Below are positions 34,349 to 45,920 of a DNA stretch of 64,000 nucleotides, in pieces (the first letter of the stretch is position 1; each line of letters opens with the position of its first letter). This stretch comes from Coprinellus micaceus (lineage: Eukaryota; Basidiomycota; Agaricomycetes; Agaricales; Psathyrellaceae): assembly GCA_951394405.1 (NCBI GenBank), contig OX596340.1, forward strand, positions 372,001-436,000, in the 5' to 3' direction. The notes under the pieces were generated by a model. That model ran no database searches. It had not been told where the DNA came from and saw nothing but the letters and a program-made list of their open reading frames with translations. Made by a program: the position numbers and the translations under genes.

Positions 34349-37300
34349 CAAGCTCTCCGCCCTCAATCCCTCCCCACGACGCGTCAACTCCCTCCCCCGA
34401 TCTCGTCCTCCACCCAACCGTCCGCCCTTCCAAACGAACGTCCTTCCCAAAAAGGCATCCGTTCCCCTCGACGCGACGTCCTCTCGTCCCCCTCACGACA
34501 CTTCCACCGCGACGACTGCCCTCCAGAACGCGTCTCCCTCCGCATACACGGCCGATTTCTCAAGGGTGGGCCGTCCCTCTGCCGATCTCCCTGGAATCGC
34601 CTCCCTTCTCCTCCGCCCTCCGCCTTCTGCGCTGCACCCTTCTCCCATGCACCTCCGCTCCTCCTCATCGCCTCTCGTGCCATCCTTCGCCGCGCCTCCC
34701 CTGTAATGCCTCGACGATCAGCAACGACCTCGCACACGATGGGCGGGGCTTTCACGGAGTCTCTCCCCTGTAATGCCTCAACGATCAGCAACGACCTCGC
34801 ACACGATGGGCGGGGCTTTCACGGAGTCTCTCCCCTCCTACGGGCCACGGCCTAGAAGCTCGAGTCGAGTTTAGCGAGCGTGCGACGCGAGGCCGGGGTG
34901 GGGTATGTGCACTTGAGGCGAGCCGTTCTGTCTAGGAACGCGAACAGGTCAGTACGGCGCGTAGTATGCAGAACCCACAACTTACCTCACTCGTAGTGGC
35001 CCTCCTCGACTTCCACCACCAAGTCCTACGCTGACCAAACGTCAATACACGTCAACATCGCGGATAACGGACAGCTCACCATCGCTATCTGAGCCTTTCA
35101 AGACCGTAGACGAGTGCGGGGGAGGTGAGTACACGCCCTCCTTCACGCTGTTATAACTGTCGACTTACCCTACCACCTTCTGTAGACGCGGCAACAACGA
35201 TCTGCGGACACGACGAGGTGGAGATAGGACCTCGGGTCCTCGATATCGGCAAGGGCTGGTGCAGAAGGACGAAATAGGTAAGTATTCGTTCAACGCTTGC
35301 CATGGCGACGTCGAACTCACATTCTCTAGTCCAACCCACGGACCTTCATGCGCCCAAGGACAACGGTGCGGCGACGACGACGAGGCCCGTGTGATGGGGA
35401 CGCGGCGTATGGACGCACGACGACTCCATCTCGATTTCGATTCGGGGTCGGTTGGGGTGTTCGATGGGTATGGAGCGAAGGGTGAGGCAAAGGCTACAAC
35501 AACGAATGGGTGAGTCGACGAGTTGCATCTCGTACAAAATGTGGGTGTTGGTGCTTACCTGAACCCCGTTTAGCCTCAGGATCCTCCTCAGTACGAGCGA
35601 CGGGATCCGTCGTCCGTTCTGCTATGCCCACGGAACGCCGTCGCTCGACGACCCCCGATCCATCCCCAACCCCGTCCCATTGCGACGTCGGGACCAAGGC
35701 TTTCCCCGTGTCCCGACGACGTCTCCGATCCCAAGGACAACCCCAAGCCTTCCCCACTGTCAAGGCTCGAGAACGAGCTGGACGACTGCCCGCGCCTCCG
35801 AGTGTTGCAGACGGCGGCGGCGGCAGCGGTTGCCCATACCTCGGAGCGTTGAGGACGGCGACGACGACGACAAACCCCAGCCACCATTCGCGATGTCGAG
35901 GGCTACGACAACTGTCGACGGCCAACGGCTGTCACCGCCGTTCTGGTACCCCGGCACACGGACGAGGACGCCCCGAAGCGCTTCTCATCGGCGGGAGGGT
36001 GGGGAAACAGGGGGACGAATGCGGAGGAGGGGGTGTGGTTGGTTTCGGTGAGTTCGTGGTTGGCTTCTTGTGTGGGATGGGGCTTGGTGCTTACCTGAAT
36101 TCCCACTCGCGCTTTTCCCCCGTCGAGCACGTAGATCACCCCGCCGCGAGCGTTCGTCCCTGCAGACCGTCGTGTCGGTGGTGCACTGTGGTGGCTTCGA
36201 GGCCATCAGCTCTCGCCCTGGCTCGTGTCGAGGGCCCCGTTGATAACCTCAACCCCTGGAAGCTCGGGAACAAGCTCGACGACGACGGCGACGATCTCCA
36301 GCCGTCTTCTCGACCTCGGGGACGATGACCATCCCTGGTCGCCGCTCACGTCGAGCCACAACCGATGCCTGCAGTGTCAACGGGTGCAAACAGACGAAGA
36401 CTCACCGTGGATGGTGTCTGGATGGAGACGGGAGGACGAGCGTGAAGGTGCGGTCTACGAGGGGGGCAAGGTGATACGGTGAGTGCACGGTTCGTTATTC
36501 GTGTGTGTCGTTTGGGTGCTTACCTGAATATGTCCCTCGTCACGCAGTTCTCCCCATCTACCCCACCGTGGCCGTGTGTAGAGCACCGACGCGTCTACGT
36601 ACGCCTCGACGACTCCAAGCCGCGAGCCCGTCGAAGGCAACCTCGGTGACCTCCAGTGTCTAAGGTCAGGTCAGCGACGGCCAGCGCTCTCCGGCGTCGA
36701 GAACGACCTCGACCATTCGCAACGCCTCTCGCCGTTGAGGACGACGGCAACCGTCTAGGATGCATCAACGACCGCCAGCACCCCGCAGCCTCGAGTACAA
36801 ACAGACGCGACCCACCGACGTAGCCCGGTATGGATAATGGGTTTGCGGGTGGTCGCTGTGGGTGTTGGAATGGTGGGGCGGGATTCCGGTGGGATAAATG
36901 AACGGTGGTGAGTTCGACGTTTGGGGTGTAGATGGGTGGGTGGGTGTATTGCTTACCTCGTTTTTAGGTGTCCTCGACGACCGACGCCGACTGCGAGGTC
37001 ACCCTTCGGCAGATCCGAGGTGGACCTAATGGCGGTCGTCCACTGGTGAAGGGAGGTTTCTGCGAGGGGTATAGTGAGTGCGACGTCTGACGCATGGGAG
37101 GGTGAGGGACCTCACCATGCACGCCGTCATGCCAGGGTCCCGGTGGTGGCGAGCGTTGGTGAGGCGACTAGCGAGAGGAAGGTGTGTGGCGAGCGGATGA
37201 ATGTGGGTGCGACTTGCTTGGGTTTGTGAGAGGTAGAGGTCGTGCTCGACAGCGACGACAACGAGCTCTTTCAGCCTGGTGGAGGGCAGTACGGTGGAGG

Positions 37301-37700
37301 GACGGTAGAGCGATGTGGCGGGGTGAGGGAACTGCGTGAGGAAGCGAGTATATAAACGGGGTGAGTATTGATCCCGATTGGCGTAGGTGCAAACTCACCG
37401 AGCTCATTGTCCTCAACGACGACGAGACGTTGGAGATTGCATGGACGGCGGCTGCGACGATGGAGGATGCGAGGAGGGGAGAGGTTGACGAAATTTCGAG
37501 GGAGAGTATGGGTTGAATGGAAGGGGAGGGGAAGGTAAGAAAGGAAAGGAAAGGGAGGAAAATGAGATACGGACACTCTCCTCCAAGGTCAGGTTCTTAT
37601 ACACTTCGTGTACCGTACACACCTCCGAATAGAATTCATTCCTTTGCCGAATTCTCATCCGACTTTAGTCCCTCTCCCGTTTACTCGGTTTTTAGCGCCG
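34349..37700. repeat. GC-rich field of degenerate intron-like modules
   Basis: Rich in CGACGACG and CTCGACGAC strings. GTGAGT at 35510, 36048, 36479 and 36908 is each followed 39-43 bp later by GCTTACCT (in GTGCTTACCTGAA at 35551, 36087, 36516; TTGCTTACCT at 36949), and AG ends follow, e.g. GTTTAG at 35568 and CACGCAG near 36547. Module spacing is 536, 429 and 433 bp. The preceding segments share ACAAACAGACG and purine-rich ends. A related ACTTACCTCA occurs at 34980. Long ORFs such as 35510-36328 are low-complexity and unconvincing. It reads either as a repeated exon-intron unit or as a decayed tandem repeat. The coding status is unresolved. Confidence 0.6.
34697..34830. repeat. 67-bp tandem duplication, two copies
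   Basis: Two adjacent copies, 34697-34763 and 34764-34830, followed by the first six bases of a third. Each begins TCCCCTGTAATGCCTC. I see only one difference between them (CGACG versus CAACG), so the duplication is recent. Confidence 0.9.
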
Positions 37701-39523
37701 GGTGAGTTCGCCGTTGTCCTCGTCTCCCCATTTACTCGCCCTCGCACAGATCTACTCACCTAGCCAAGTGAGATGGGCATCCGGCGCTGTGCGGGCTGTC
37801 AGAACTCGGGGTCTGATGGTTACGGTGTGTGGGAAGGGGTTTAAGCTTTTTGGGACAAGCGAGATATTCGAAGGAAATGGTGGATCTGGACTGGCAGGTA
37901 CGATCGGGAGAGGATCTGGGGGATCGAGTGGATGAGAGCGAGGGGACATGGGCTTGGATGGGGTGGTGCGGCGGGGTAGGCCAGGGGTGATAGGTAATAC
38001 TGTGGAAATGGTAAGGTAGTAAACGGAGCAGGATTTGAAGTCGTTAAGGAGGTATCGGGGAATGAGTGGACTTCGGGCGAGGGGGGTTGGGTTGGAGATT
38101 GGGACTCGAGCGAAGCGTTGAAACGAGATCGGGTGGATATATTGCATACTGGTACAATATATCTACGTGTATCGACCGCTCCCTACACTCCGATCTGGCT
38201 CTACTGCTGACCAGACGCTAATCTACTGTGCCCGCTCTGCCGCTCTGCCAAGCCCATCCACTCGCCTTGACATTCAAGCAAAACCTATCGTTGGAAACCC
38301 GGATGTCTGACAGATCTCGGGAGCGGTTTACTCGGGTCTCTGTATGTGATGAATTAGGGGTTTCTGAATGGGTGGAAATGGTGCAGTACTTCGGGGTGAG
38401 GAAGCGGAAGGTCGTGCGTTGGCTGAATTTGTGTCGGGGATATTTGGGTTCTCGGAATTCTGGAGCTTGGGTCGGTGATGAGTTCAACTCGTCGGATTGT
38501 TAGCGCACTCACGCAGCGCAGCTCTTTGTAGGCTATGTTGTCGGTGGGCACTTTGCGATCGCGCAGGGTTCGAGTTTATTGATTGGGTGATGCGCAGACC
38601 AGAACCCTCGGTCGACTTGCGCTTCGTTTGGGGACAGTGCTCGTCCCTACTATTGTATCACCCCAGCTTAGGATGCATCTGAATATGTGCGTTGAGGTGC
38701 TTTAGATTTCGTGGAGTATCTTGCAGTCGTGAATTTCGAACCGGGATGCCGTGATTCGTTTAGCAGTGGAATTGTGATCTCAGATCTCACTTGCTCTAAC
38801 CACGCGAATTGGACGCTTCGCAATCTCATGCTAGTGTACAAGCCTATCCTACGCTTAGCTGAATCTACAGACTACATGATTCCGCAAGGCTGGCGTACCT
38901 GCTCAATATCCGTGTATACTTACATCGAATTTCTGAGCCTTCAAGTTCAATAGGCGCTCCGTGTATCCGATCGTGTATGATTCACACTGGGCGAAATTAC
39001 GGAGTGGCGTTGACATTCCATACTAGTAAACATATTCTACGTAGCCTAGTGACGTTTGAAGTACTCTATAGGTCGCCCGCAGCCATATCAGAAGGTTGGC
39101 GAGCCGGAGGCCGCAGTGTGGTCATGATGCCTCGCGCACAAGGAATTTCGAACGTCACAGCAACAGGAGCCTACTCAGGGGAGGTTCCCCGCTGGCTCGC
39201 CCTGATGGTATGGACCATCTGTCATGATGAGGCCGGCTCGAGACCCCCGAGCCTATTTTGAGAATAAATTTCCGGAGGCATGGGCGTCACGTACAGGAAC
39301 ATTCGGGGCGGTGAGACTCGGACCCTGTGCGTCTCGCACCACAGGTTCCCAATTGAAATATAGGCCCAGGACACGTTGAAGCACCTCCCAAGGTTTAAAC
39401 GTGGCCCGGCGTCTGCCTCTGACCAGAAAGTTGGCCAACGCCGTGTTTACACACAATCCCCATTCGGGACACACAAGCGCCCACAGCGCGCTCTCACATT
39501 CTCACATAAACCTCACACCCACC
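37701..39523. other. gene-poor DNA left of the transposon-like element
   Basis: Short ORFs only, no domain. Base composition becomes more AT-rich from about 38,100. It belongs to the block between the two segmental repeats. Confidence 0.5.
39515..39523. repeat. target site duplication, left copy
   Basis: ACACCCACC immediately outside the left terminal inverted repeat, identical to 40482-40490. Confidence 0.9.
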
Positions 39524-40481
39524 CAGGCTCCTCACCACCCACTCTTCTCGCAGCGAATGAATCCTAGGGCGGCGGGAGGGATGTTTGGTGATTGATGATG
39601 GGTAAACAGTTTTCGTTGGATTCGCAGCTCGATAGAGCGGCTGGCATAATCGTGATTCGGCAAGTTCCGAACAGCTGATAGAACCTAACGTAGGGCTACG
39701 GCTCCCAGCCGGCATGAAATCGGAGATCAAGGATTTCCCAAAAAGGGACACCCGGCATATCGAAACCAGCGCTGCCGGTGTCTGCACGAAATTCAGAACC
39801 ACAAGGCAGATCGCTGGGATATAGTCGGGGAATAGTTATCAGCAGTACTTTAGGGGTCGCAGTAGCTGTATGGCAGTCACAGCAACAGCCTTGATCCCTG
39901 CTTCCAGCAACGACTTCTCACCCTGCTTCCCGAGTGTGTTGAGCGGCGTGACTACAAATATAATCATGCTGAAGCCGAGCTCTCGCATTATCAAGAGAGG
40001 GATCCAGAAGGCCAGTGTCTTCCCAGAGCCTGTTTGAGAGCATGTCATGACATGCCGGCCTTTGATAATTGCAATTCCAACTTGAATCTGCCATTGGCAG
40101 GCCCGTTTTCCGAAGAATCGGAAGACGATTTCACGTATGACAGCATCCGATGGGACTTTGACAATGGCTGTGGACATAGGGCGGGCATAGGCCCTCTTGG
40201 GTTGACTTGACGAGGCGCGGTGAGGACGGGTGACGCGACGCGCCAATTTTTCACTGATTCAATGCTCTGCCGAAAACACGGCAAATTTCATGCCGGCTGG
40301 GAGCCGTAGCCCTACGTTAGGTTCTATCAGCTGTTCGGAACTTGCCGAATCACGATTATGCCAGCCGCTCTATCGAGCTGCGAATCCAACGAAAACTGTT
40401 TACCCATCATCAATCACCAAACATCCCTCCCGCCGCCCTAGGATTCATTCGCTGCGAGAAGAGTGGGTGGTGAGGAGCCTG
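39524..40481. mobile_element. Mutator-like (Pack-MULE-like) nonautonomous element carrying a RecQ-helicase fragment
   Basis: 958 bp, bounded by perfect 197-bp terminal inverted repeats (39524-39720 and 40285-40481, ends CAGGCTCCTCACC) and flanked by a perfect 9-bp direct repeat ACACCCACC. Long inverted repeats with a 9-bp target duplication are the hallmark of the Mutator superfamily; hAT elements make 8-bp duplications and usually have short inverted repeats. The 564-bp interior has no transposase but holds the 5' part of a host-type RecQ-like helicase on the minus strand, as in gene-capturing Pack-MULEs. Identity of the two arms implies recent movement. Confidence 0.88.
39839..40177 (-). 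pseudogene. RecQ-like DEAD/DEAH helicase N-terminal fragment
   Basis: ATG at 40177, 112 codons open. FGKRACQWQIQVGIAIIKG is the Q-motif-like region, SQTGSGKT the Walker A (motif I), and FVVTPLNTLGKQGE motif Ia, as in the RecQ-like helicases amplified in mushroom genomes. The frame then leaves the family (IQLLRPLKYC) and stops, without DEAH, motifs III-VI or an RQC domain. It lies wholly inside the inverted-repeat element, so it is read as a captured gene piece. It could be expressed as a small P-loop protein, but no evidence shows that. Confidence 0.8.
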
Positions 40482-40490
40482 ACACCCACC
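40482..40490. repeat. target site duplication, right copy
   Basis: ACACCCACC immediately outside the right inverted repeat, identical to 39515-39523. Confidence 0.9.
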
Positions 40491-42743
40491 TATTCCTGGG
40501 TTTCGGAATAAGCATATGATGACTGAATTTTACGCCACTGTCACCTCCCAATGTCCCCCAGTCACGAGGCACAAATCTACTGGTTGGTGTGTCCACTGAA
40601 AAGGGAAGCGTGCGGATGTTAGACATAAATTGAATGCGGATTCAGGCGATATACATACCTTTGTCGCGGCCAATGGAACATACACTACGCTTCCGACGTG
40701 CTAGGAGTACCCGTAATGAGCTGAGAGAGCTAACAAAGTTAGAAGGAGTGACGTACCCGAGAGAATGATGGGCGCGGCGATCTAAGCGCCCGTCTTGGCG
40801 CCCGGGGTCGACTGGCAAAGACACGACAGAAATGATTCCCGCAAACGGGGGTAAGCCTAGGTGGCGTATGGCCTTTCTCCAAGAATGTGTGGGAGGATAT
40901 CGGTACTCACGGGGGCGAAAGTGCGGCATGAAATGCACAGACATGACATAAATGATTCCCGCGATCGGGGTCCTGTGGATAGTGAGCGGACGAGAGCCAA
41001 CAGTCGCACGCGGCACGCAAAGCTTGACGTTACGTACTACAGGGTGCCAAAATCTGCATTGGACGCACTCGGAAGGCTTGAAGGTGATATTGAGAGGTCT
41101 GAGAGCCATGGGTAGCAAAGATTGTATATATCGAGTTCCCGCAAGCGGTGTCTGACGGCGTCGATCCTGGCATTCTCGTAAGCATCGTAAATGGATAGGC
41201 TCGAGGTACGGGATACCAGTATTCATCTCCACCAGGAATATCCATCCCCAGAGCGCAAAACCGCTTGTTTGAAAACCTAGCTCTACAATTTGGTGTCAGT
41301 GAAGAAACTGGAACTTGAAGTACGCTGGAAAGCAACGTACATGGGGTTTATTAGAGCCCGACTTCCTCCAATCAGTGCTTCTCGTTGGCAGGACCATATA
41401 CGTCGACCTCTAGGCTCTCTGAGCTGCCGAAGGAATCATGCTCCTGACCCCTTGGTTTGCGCCAAACGCTCTGGGCTCCCCACTGCAAGCAAGCACCATT
41501 TTTTCGCCATACTCGCCAACAGGAAGTCCATGCATTGACACATTCAGCGAAGTGGAAAGTCACATCACACTCACTGGGACCCTAGTAAGCATGTTATGAC
41601 TATGAGCAGCCAGTGTACTCACCGATTCCGGTGCTCAACCTGTAAAACAGCCTTCCCCATTTCAAGGGTGTTGCCGAAGGACCTTGGAAAATGCAAGACA
41701 TGGATGGGGGACGGCTCGGTCCATCTGGGGTCGAAAAGAGGAAGAATGTCAGAACGTGGTGGTATCTGAAAAAGGGTGATTCGAGCAGTGCACGGGTTCG
41801 GAACACGATGCTGACGAAGCCAAGATCGAAGACCGTTGACGACCAAAATGGATTTACAGTTACCCGGAAAAAGCCTTGTCCCATTCATTACATACAAGGT
41901 GAGGCTATTCGCTTCATGGTCCCCTTAGTCTCATATTCTGTTTATCCGGGGAGATGAAAAAGGACACCGTGCCGTCTAGTTCTTGTTCAACTCTCATTCC
42001 CATTCTATTCTACAATTTCCTACACTAAGGTTCCAAGGTGAGGAAGCACACAGAAGAGAAAGCCTAGGTAAGGGGTATTAGTGAGGAGTATTGACAGTGA
42101 GAACGGTGGGGGAGGCAAGAACTCAGCTAGTTTTAATCAGAGTTCAGGGTGTCATTCACTGCGGCCGGAGGAGGATGGGGGTTAGCTGGGAGCGAGGAGA
42201 ACAACCAGCCTGCTGCTCATTCCGGAGATTGTGACCACTACAACTGGCACTTGGAGTGGCACAATCCCAGAATGAGAGGTGGGAGGGATGGAGAAGAGTG
42301 GAAGCGCAGAATAGACACACTAGCTTGGATGGGATGGGAGCCGAAGTGAAAAAGACAGTATTACGGCATGGCCGCAGACCATGCTAAGCGAGGTCACAAT
42401 CCAGGCATGTCACACCCTCCATGGATTCAACAAACACGTCAGCAAAATAGAGGCAAACCTAAGCGGGTATATATACCCCACCAAAACCCAGTGGCTGCAC
42501 CGTCCCCCCTGTTATGCTGCCTGCATGCTGTCCCACTGACCCCATATCGCCTGCCTATCCTGTATGTTAGCGTACACTTGTTCAGTAGTCAGTAGACAGC
42601 CCTTGTGGTCCCAGTGCAGGGTGGACATATGTCCCTCTGGTGCTGGGGCCAATAATTGAGGAGGGCGTGGGAGTGAACCCAATTCAAAAAACAGCTGAAC
42701 CTCCGTTTTTGGCCCAAAGACCCACCCAAAGCCAGGACCAAAC
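40491..42743. other. gene-poor DNA with short degenerate repeats
   Basis: No supported gene. Between about 40,815 and 41,160 the motif GATTCCCGCAAACGGGG and close variants (GATTCCCGCGATCGGGG, GAGTTCCCGCAAGCGGTG) recurs three times, at intervals of about 122 and 170 bp; the first two are preceded by similar AGACAYGACA-AAAT. In a minus-strand ORF these give peptides like PFAGIISVVSL and PIAGIIYVMSV. Its coding status is unclear. Confidence 0.5.
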
Positions 42744-43501
42744 ACTCGGCTATAATCCCCGCAAGTACCCTCGCTCCGACAAAATCACAGTGGCTCTACG
42801 GTGTGGGGGTGCGAGGTCGGCTGAGAGGGGTAAGAGGATCTGTGGTACGACCGTGGAGACGCCGACGAGGAAGGAGAGGGTTTCGAAGACCACGAGGGAT
42901 GAGGTGACCGCAAGCCCAATTGTAAGGGCCGTAGAGAGGACCTCGAGGAGAAGGATGAGTTGGCGCCGCCGTGCGAGGTCGCCGAGGGGTGTTATGAGCA
43001 AGAGGCCGACGGCGTAGCTGGAGACAGATCAGTGGCGCGTGGTTGAGATAGTTCAGGGTGCTCACCCTGCTTGTACGAGAGTGGGTATTCTAGATACCGC
43101 GTTGTAGTCAACATGGAACGAGTTGGATAATTGGACTGGGGAATATTAGTATGCAACTTGGCCTTCACCCAATAAGGACGGCTCACTTAGGATTGGTTGG
43201 CAGTAGTATAGATTAGCGGCGGCTGTCCGAATCGTCAGTCATTCCGACGAATCGGGAATTCATCTCACGTACTAAACATCGTCCAAAAGCCAAACGCGAG
43301 GTTCAGCGTCCATCCAAAGTGATGAGGCTTGTCCGGGTCGTGTCGTAGATATCGTGGTATTGGCAGGAATCCGAACTCTTTCGTTAAGATGTTGTCTATC
43401 TCTAGAGGTGCTGGGGCTTGTGTAACCTGCGCCTCATGCTTCAGATCCTTGGCGTCCACTGTTGATGCGCCATCGGTAGGGGTCTCCTCTGGTGCTCCCA
43501 T
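42744..43501 (-). pseudogene. MFS transporter 5' fragment
   Basis: Exons 1-3 and part of exon 4 of the transporter at 33.5 kb, with the same start and splice sites. Coding similarity ends abruptly at 42744, and a 31-bp deletion shifts the frame just before that, after HRRATVI. At most the first three or so helices could be made. The left border of this fragment is the left border of repeat copy B. Confidence 0.9.
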
Positions 43502-44269
43502 CGTCTATTGGAGCTCTAGTTCGAGGACGGTGGAGGATTTGGCGTGGTACGACGTGGGAGTGGCGGGTACACCAGGATCGTGAACCACGAGCTCTATATA
43601 ACTGCCGTCAGTGTGGTTATAATAAGCGGAAGTCTTTGTGCCGCACCGAGCGGCGCTTCGTCGGATCTGCACCCGGTCCGAAGATGTGCATGTTTTGTGC
43701 CCACCGATTCGCCGGCTTGTGTCTCGCAATTTGACTCGTCCAGAGGGATACTGAGTATTACGACCACAAACCATGAACGAAGGTGCGATGGGCTCTACAA
43801 TTTGCGAATGAGCATTTGGATAAAGCCTCCCGAGTCATAAAGATATTCGCGTCTCCTGGGGAAGCTGTCAGCACAAGTCATTTCCATGATAAAGATCGAT
43901 CCTCACCCCGCGCGATATGTCAGCAAGAGCTCAAGTATGATTCAGGCTGGCCAGTCTTTCCGTGGCGACCTTTTGTATTCCGAGGTATTCCGTCCGATGC
44001 GGTAAGTACCAGGTTGAGTGACAAGGCCAACAAGGACGAGGGTTGAAATTATTTAGGGTGTACTGTGCATCGTAGTGGTCCTTCAGTGGAGCAAATGATG
44101 TTGGGAGGAAACGAGGAAGAAGTCCAATTGAAATCCCGAGTCAAGCGCCCGTCCTCAACCGTATCACCTTCCTTAAATAATATGAACAAATATCAGGATC
44201 ATTTGGTGTCGTGGCCATCAATATTGTGCCGTTATCACACCCTTCCATCCACATTTTACCCTATACCCA
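43502..44269. promoter_or_regulatory. bidirectional MFS/ArfGAP promoter, copy B
   Basis: 768-bp counterpart of 33494-34259. In this copy it can drive the intact ArfGAP gene. Confidence 0.55.
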
Positions 44270-45920
44270 ATGGCTGAGCCTACGAAGCAGGAGACTGAAC
44301 AAGTATTCAAGATTTTGAAGGGTCAGAAGGCTAATAAGGTGCATATGTTGTGCAGTCGTAAGCTTAAGCTACGAGATTGCTGACATGAAATTTAGACATG
44401 CTTTGACTGTAGCGCTAAAAACCCAACCTGGTCGAGCGTAACTTTCGGCGTGTACATTTGCCTCGAATGTTCGAGCGTACACAGGAATGTGGGCGTACAT
44501 ATCAGTTTCGTTAGGTGAGGTTCAATCTAGCCGATGCCGAGGGAACGACGCTGATGCGGGGACGACCAGGTCTACCAATCTGGATAGCTGGCAGCTCGTT
44601 CAGCTCAGACGGATGAAGGTTGGGGGCAACGCATCTGCCACCGAATTCTTCCAGAAGCATGGCGGTACGGCAATGCTGCATGATTCGGATACCAAGAAGA
44701 AGTACTCTTCCCGGATTGCTGACCTGTACAAAGAGGAGCTGGAGAGACGCATCAAGGAGGATGTCGCTAGGTGCGCCTTTAATCCATCATGCTGCGATCA
44801 CCATTTCTTATTCTATGTACCTTATAGGTATCCCGCAGGTATCTTCCTGGAGGGTATGGATGCTTCATCAACGGCAGTCGCCGCTCCCAAGGAGGAAGAC
44901 GACGACTTCTTCGAGTCATGGTCGAAACCCACCACCCCTAAGCCCTCGAACCCTGGCACACCTCGCACAGGGACGCCGCCTGTCCTTGGGAAAGTCGCAT
45001 CAAGTGCATCAAGCACCGCCTCTTCTTCCTCCGCTCCTGCTGCACCTGGGCCCCGCACCGTCTCCTCTTCTTCCATCCGCACCGGCCGTCCAGGTGCTGG
45101 CGCAACGCGCTTGACCTCTGGCTCATCCGCCACATCCGCTAAGAAATCAAAACTCGGTCTCGGAGCGACGAAGGCCAAACCTGTCAATTTCGAAGAGGCC
45201 GAGCGTAAAGCTCTCGCTGAAGCTGAGCGCATCAAGCAGCTTGGATACGATCGTGAACGTGAAGCGGCGGAAGAGAAAGCGAGGAAGGAGGCTGAGGCAG
45301 CGAAGTTGGCGAAGAACATGAGTAACCTTTCTGTCTCCTCGTCCACACCTGCTGCCTCGACCCCCGCTGCCAGGAAAGGCCCTGACCCCAAGGCCAGTGC
45401 TGCCTTCCCGAGATTAGGCTTCGGTGCGGTTCCGGGAGCGGGATCTGCCGCTGCTGTGGCTGCTTCTACTCCAACCACGTCGAGGGCACCTGTGGTCGAC
45501 GACGCGCCTACGACTGCTCGGGAGAAGTTTGGCGGTCAGAAGGCGATCTCGTCTGATATGTACTTTGGGCGGGGTACATACGACCCCCAAGCTCATTCCG
45601 AAGCCCAGCGACGTTTGCAGTCCTTCCAGGGCGCTACCTCCATCTCCTCCAGTGCGTACTTTGGTAGGGACGAGGAGGAAGAGGATGCGTTGAGAAGCCA
45701 GGAGGGTCTTCTAGGTGATGGGAGCTTGGCGGGGCTGGAGAGTGCGGCAAAGGATGCGATCAGTAGGGTCCTCTCCAATCCTGATGTGCAGAACGCTGCG
45801 GAGAGCCTGAGGACCGGTGCTTTGAAGGTACGCTACATCCCTGTGTACCTACCATCCTCGTGCTAACTTTTGTTTTGTTAGCTCTCCGATTATCTGGCAT
45901 CCATGTCTGAAGGTCGCTGA
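44270..45920 (+). CDS. ArfGAP, Glo3/ArfGAP2-3 type
   Basis: GTPase-activating protein for Arf1 at the Golgi, acting with COPI coats. Exons 44270-44338, 44396-44514, 44570-44770, 44828-45827, 45882-45920 total 1428 nt (475 residues). The zinc finger is Cys25-x2-Cys28-x16-Cys45-x2-Cys48 (CFDC..CLEC), followed by the arginine finger in SSVHRN (Arg53) and [16 protein letters not shown] and [18 protein letters not shown] complete the domain. The long Ser/Ala/Pro and Lys/Glu-rich C-terminal half contains repeated signatures [14 protein letters not shown] and [12 protein letters not shown], the Glo3 motif of this subclass, and ends [12 protein letters not shown]. The neighbouring MFS fragment shows it was one half of a divergent pair. 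Confidence 0.95.

Larger units (their letters stand above)
42744..44385. repeat. direct segmental repeat, copy B (about 1.64 kb)
   Basis: Counterpart of copy A (32705-34348), same orientation. Here the MFS side is cut off inside exon 4 and carries the 31-bp deletion, while the ArfGAP side runs on into the complete gene. Confidence 0.92.

Noticed and set aside
35510..36328. 272-codon plus-strand ORF in the GC-rich module field
   Set aside because: Low-complexity Arg/Ser/Pro/Gly composition, overlapped by several equally long frames on both strands, and it runs straight through intron-like boundaries; GC bias explains its length.
44822..45478. 218-codon minus-strand ORF opposite the ArfGAP
   Set aside because: Antisense shadow of the Ser/Ala/Lys-rich exon 4 of the ArfGAP.
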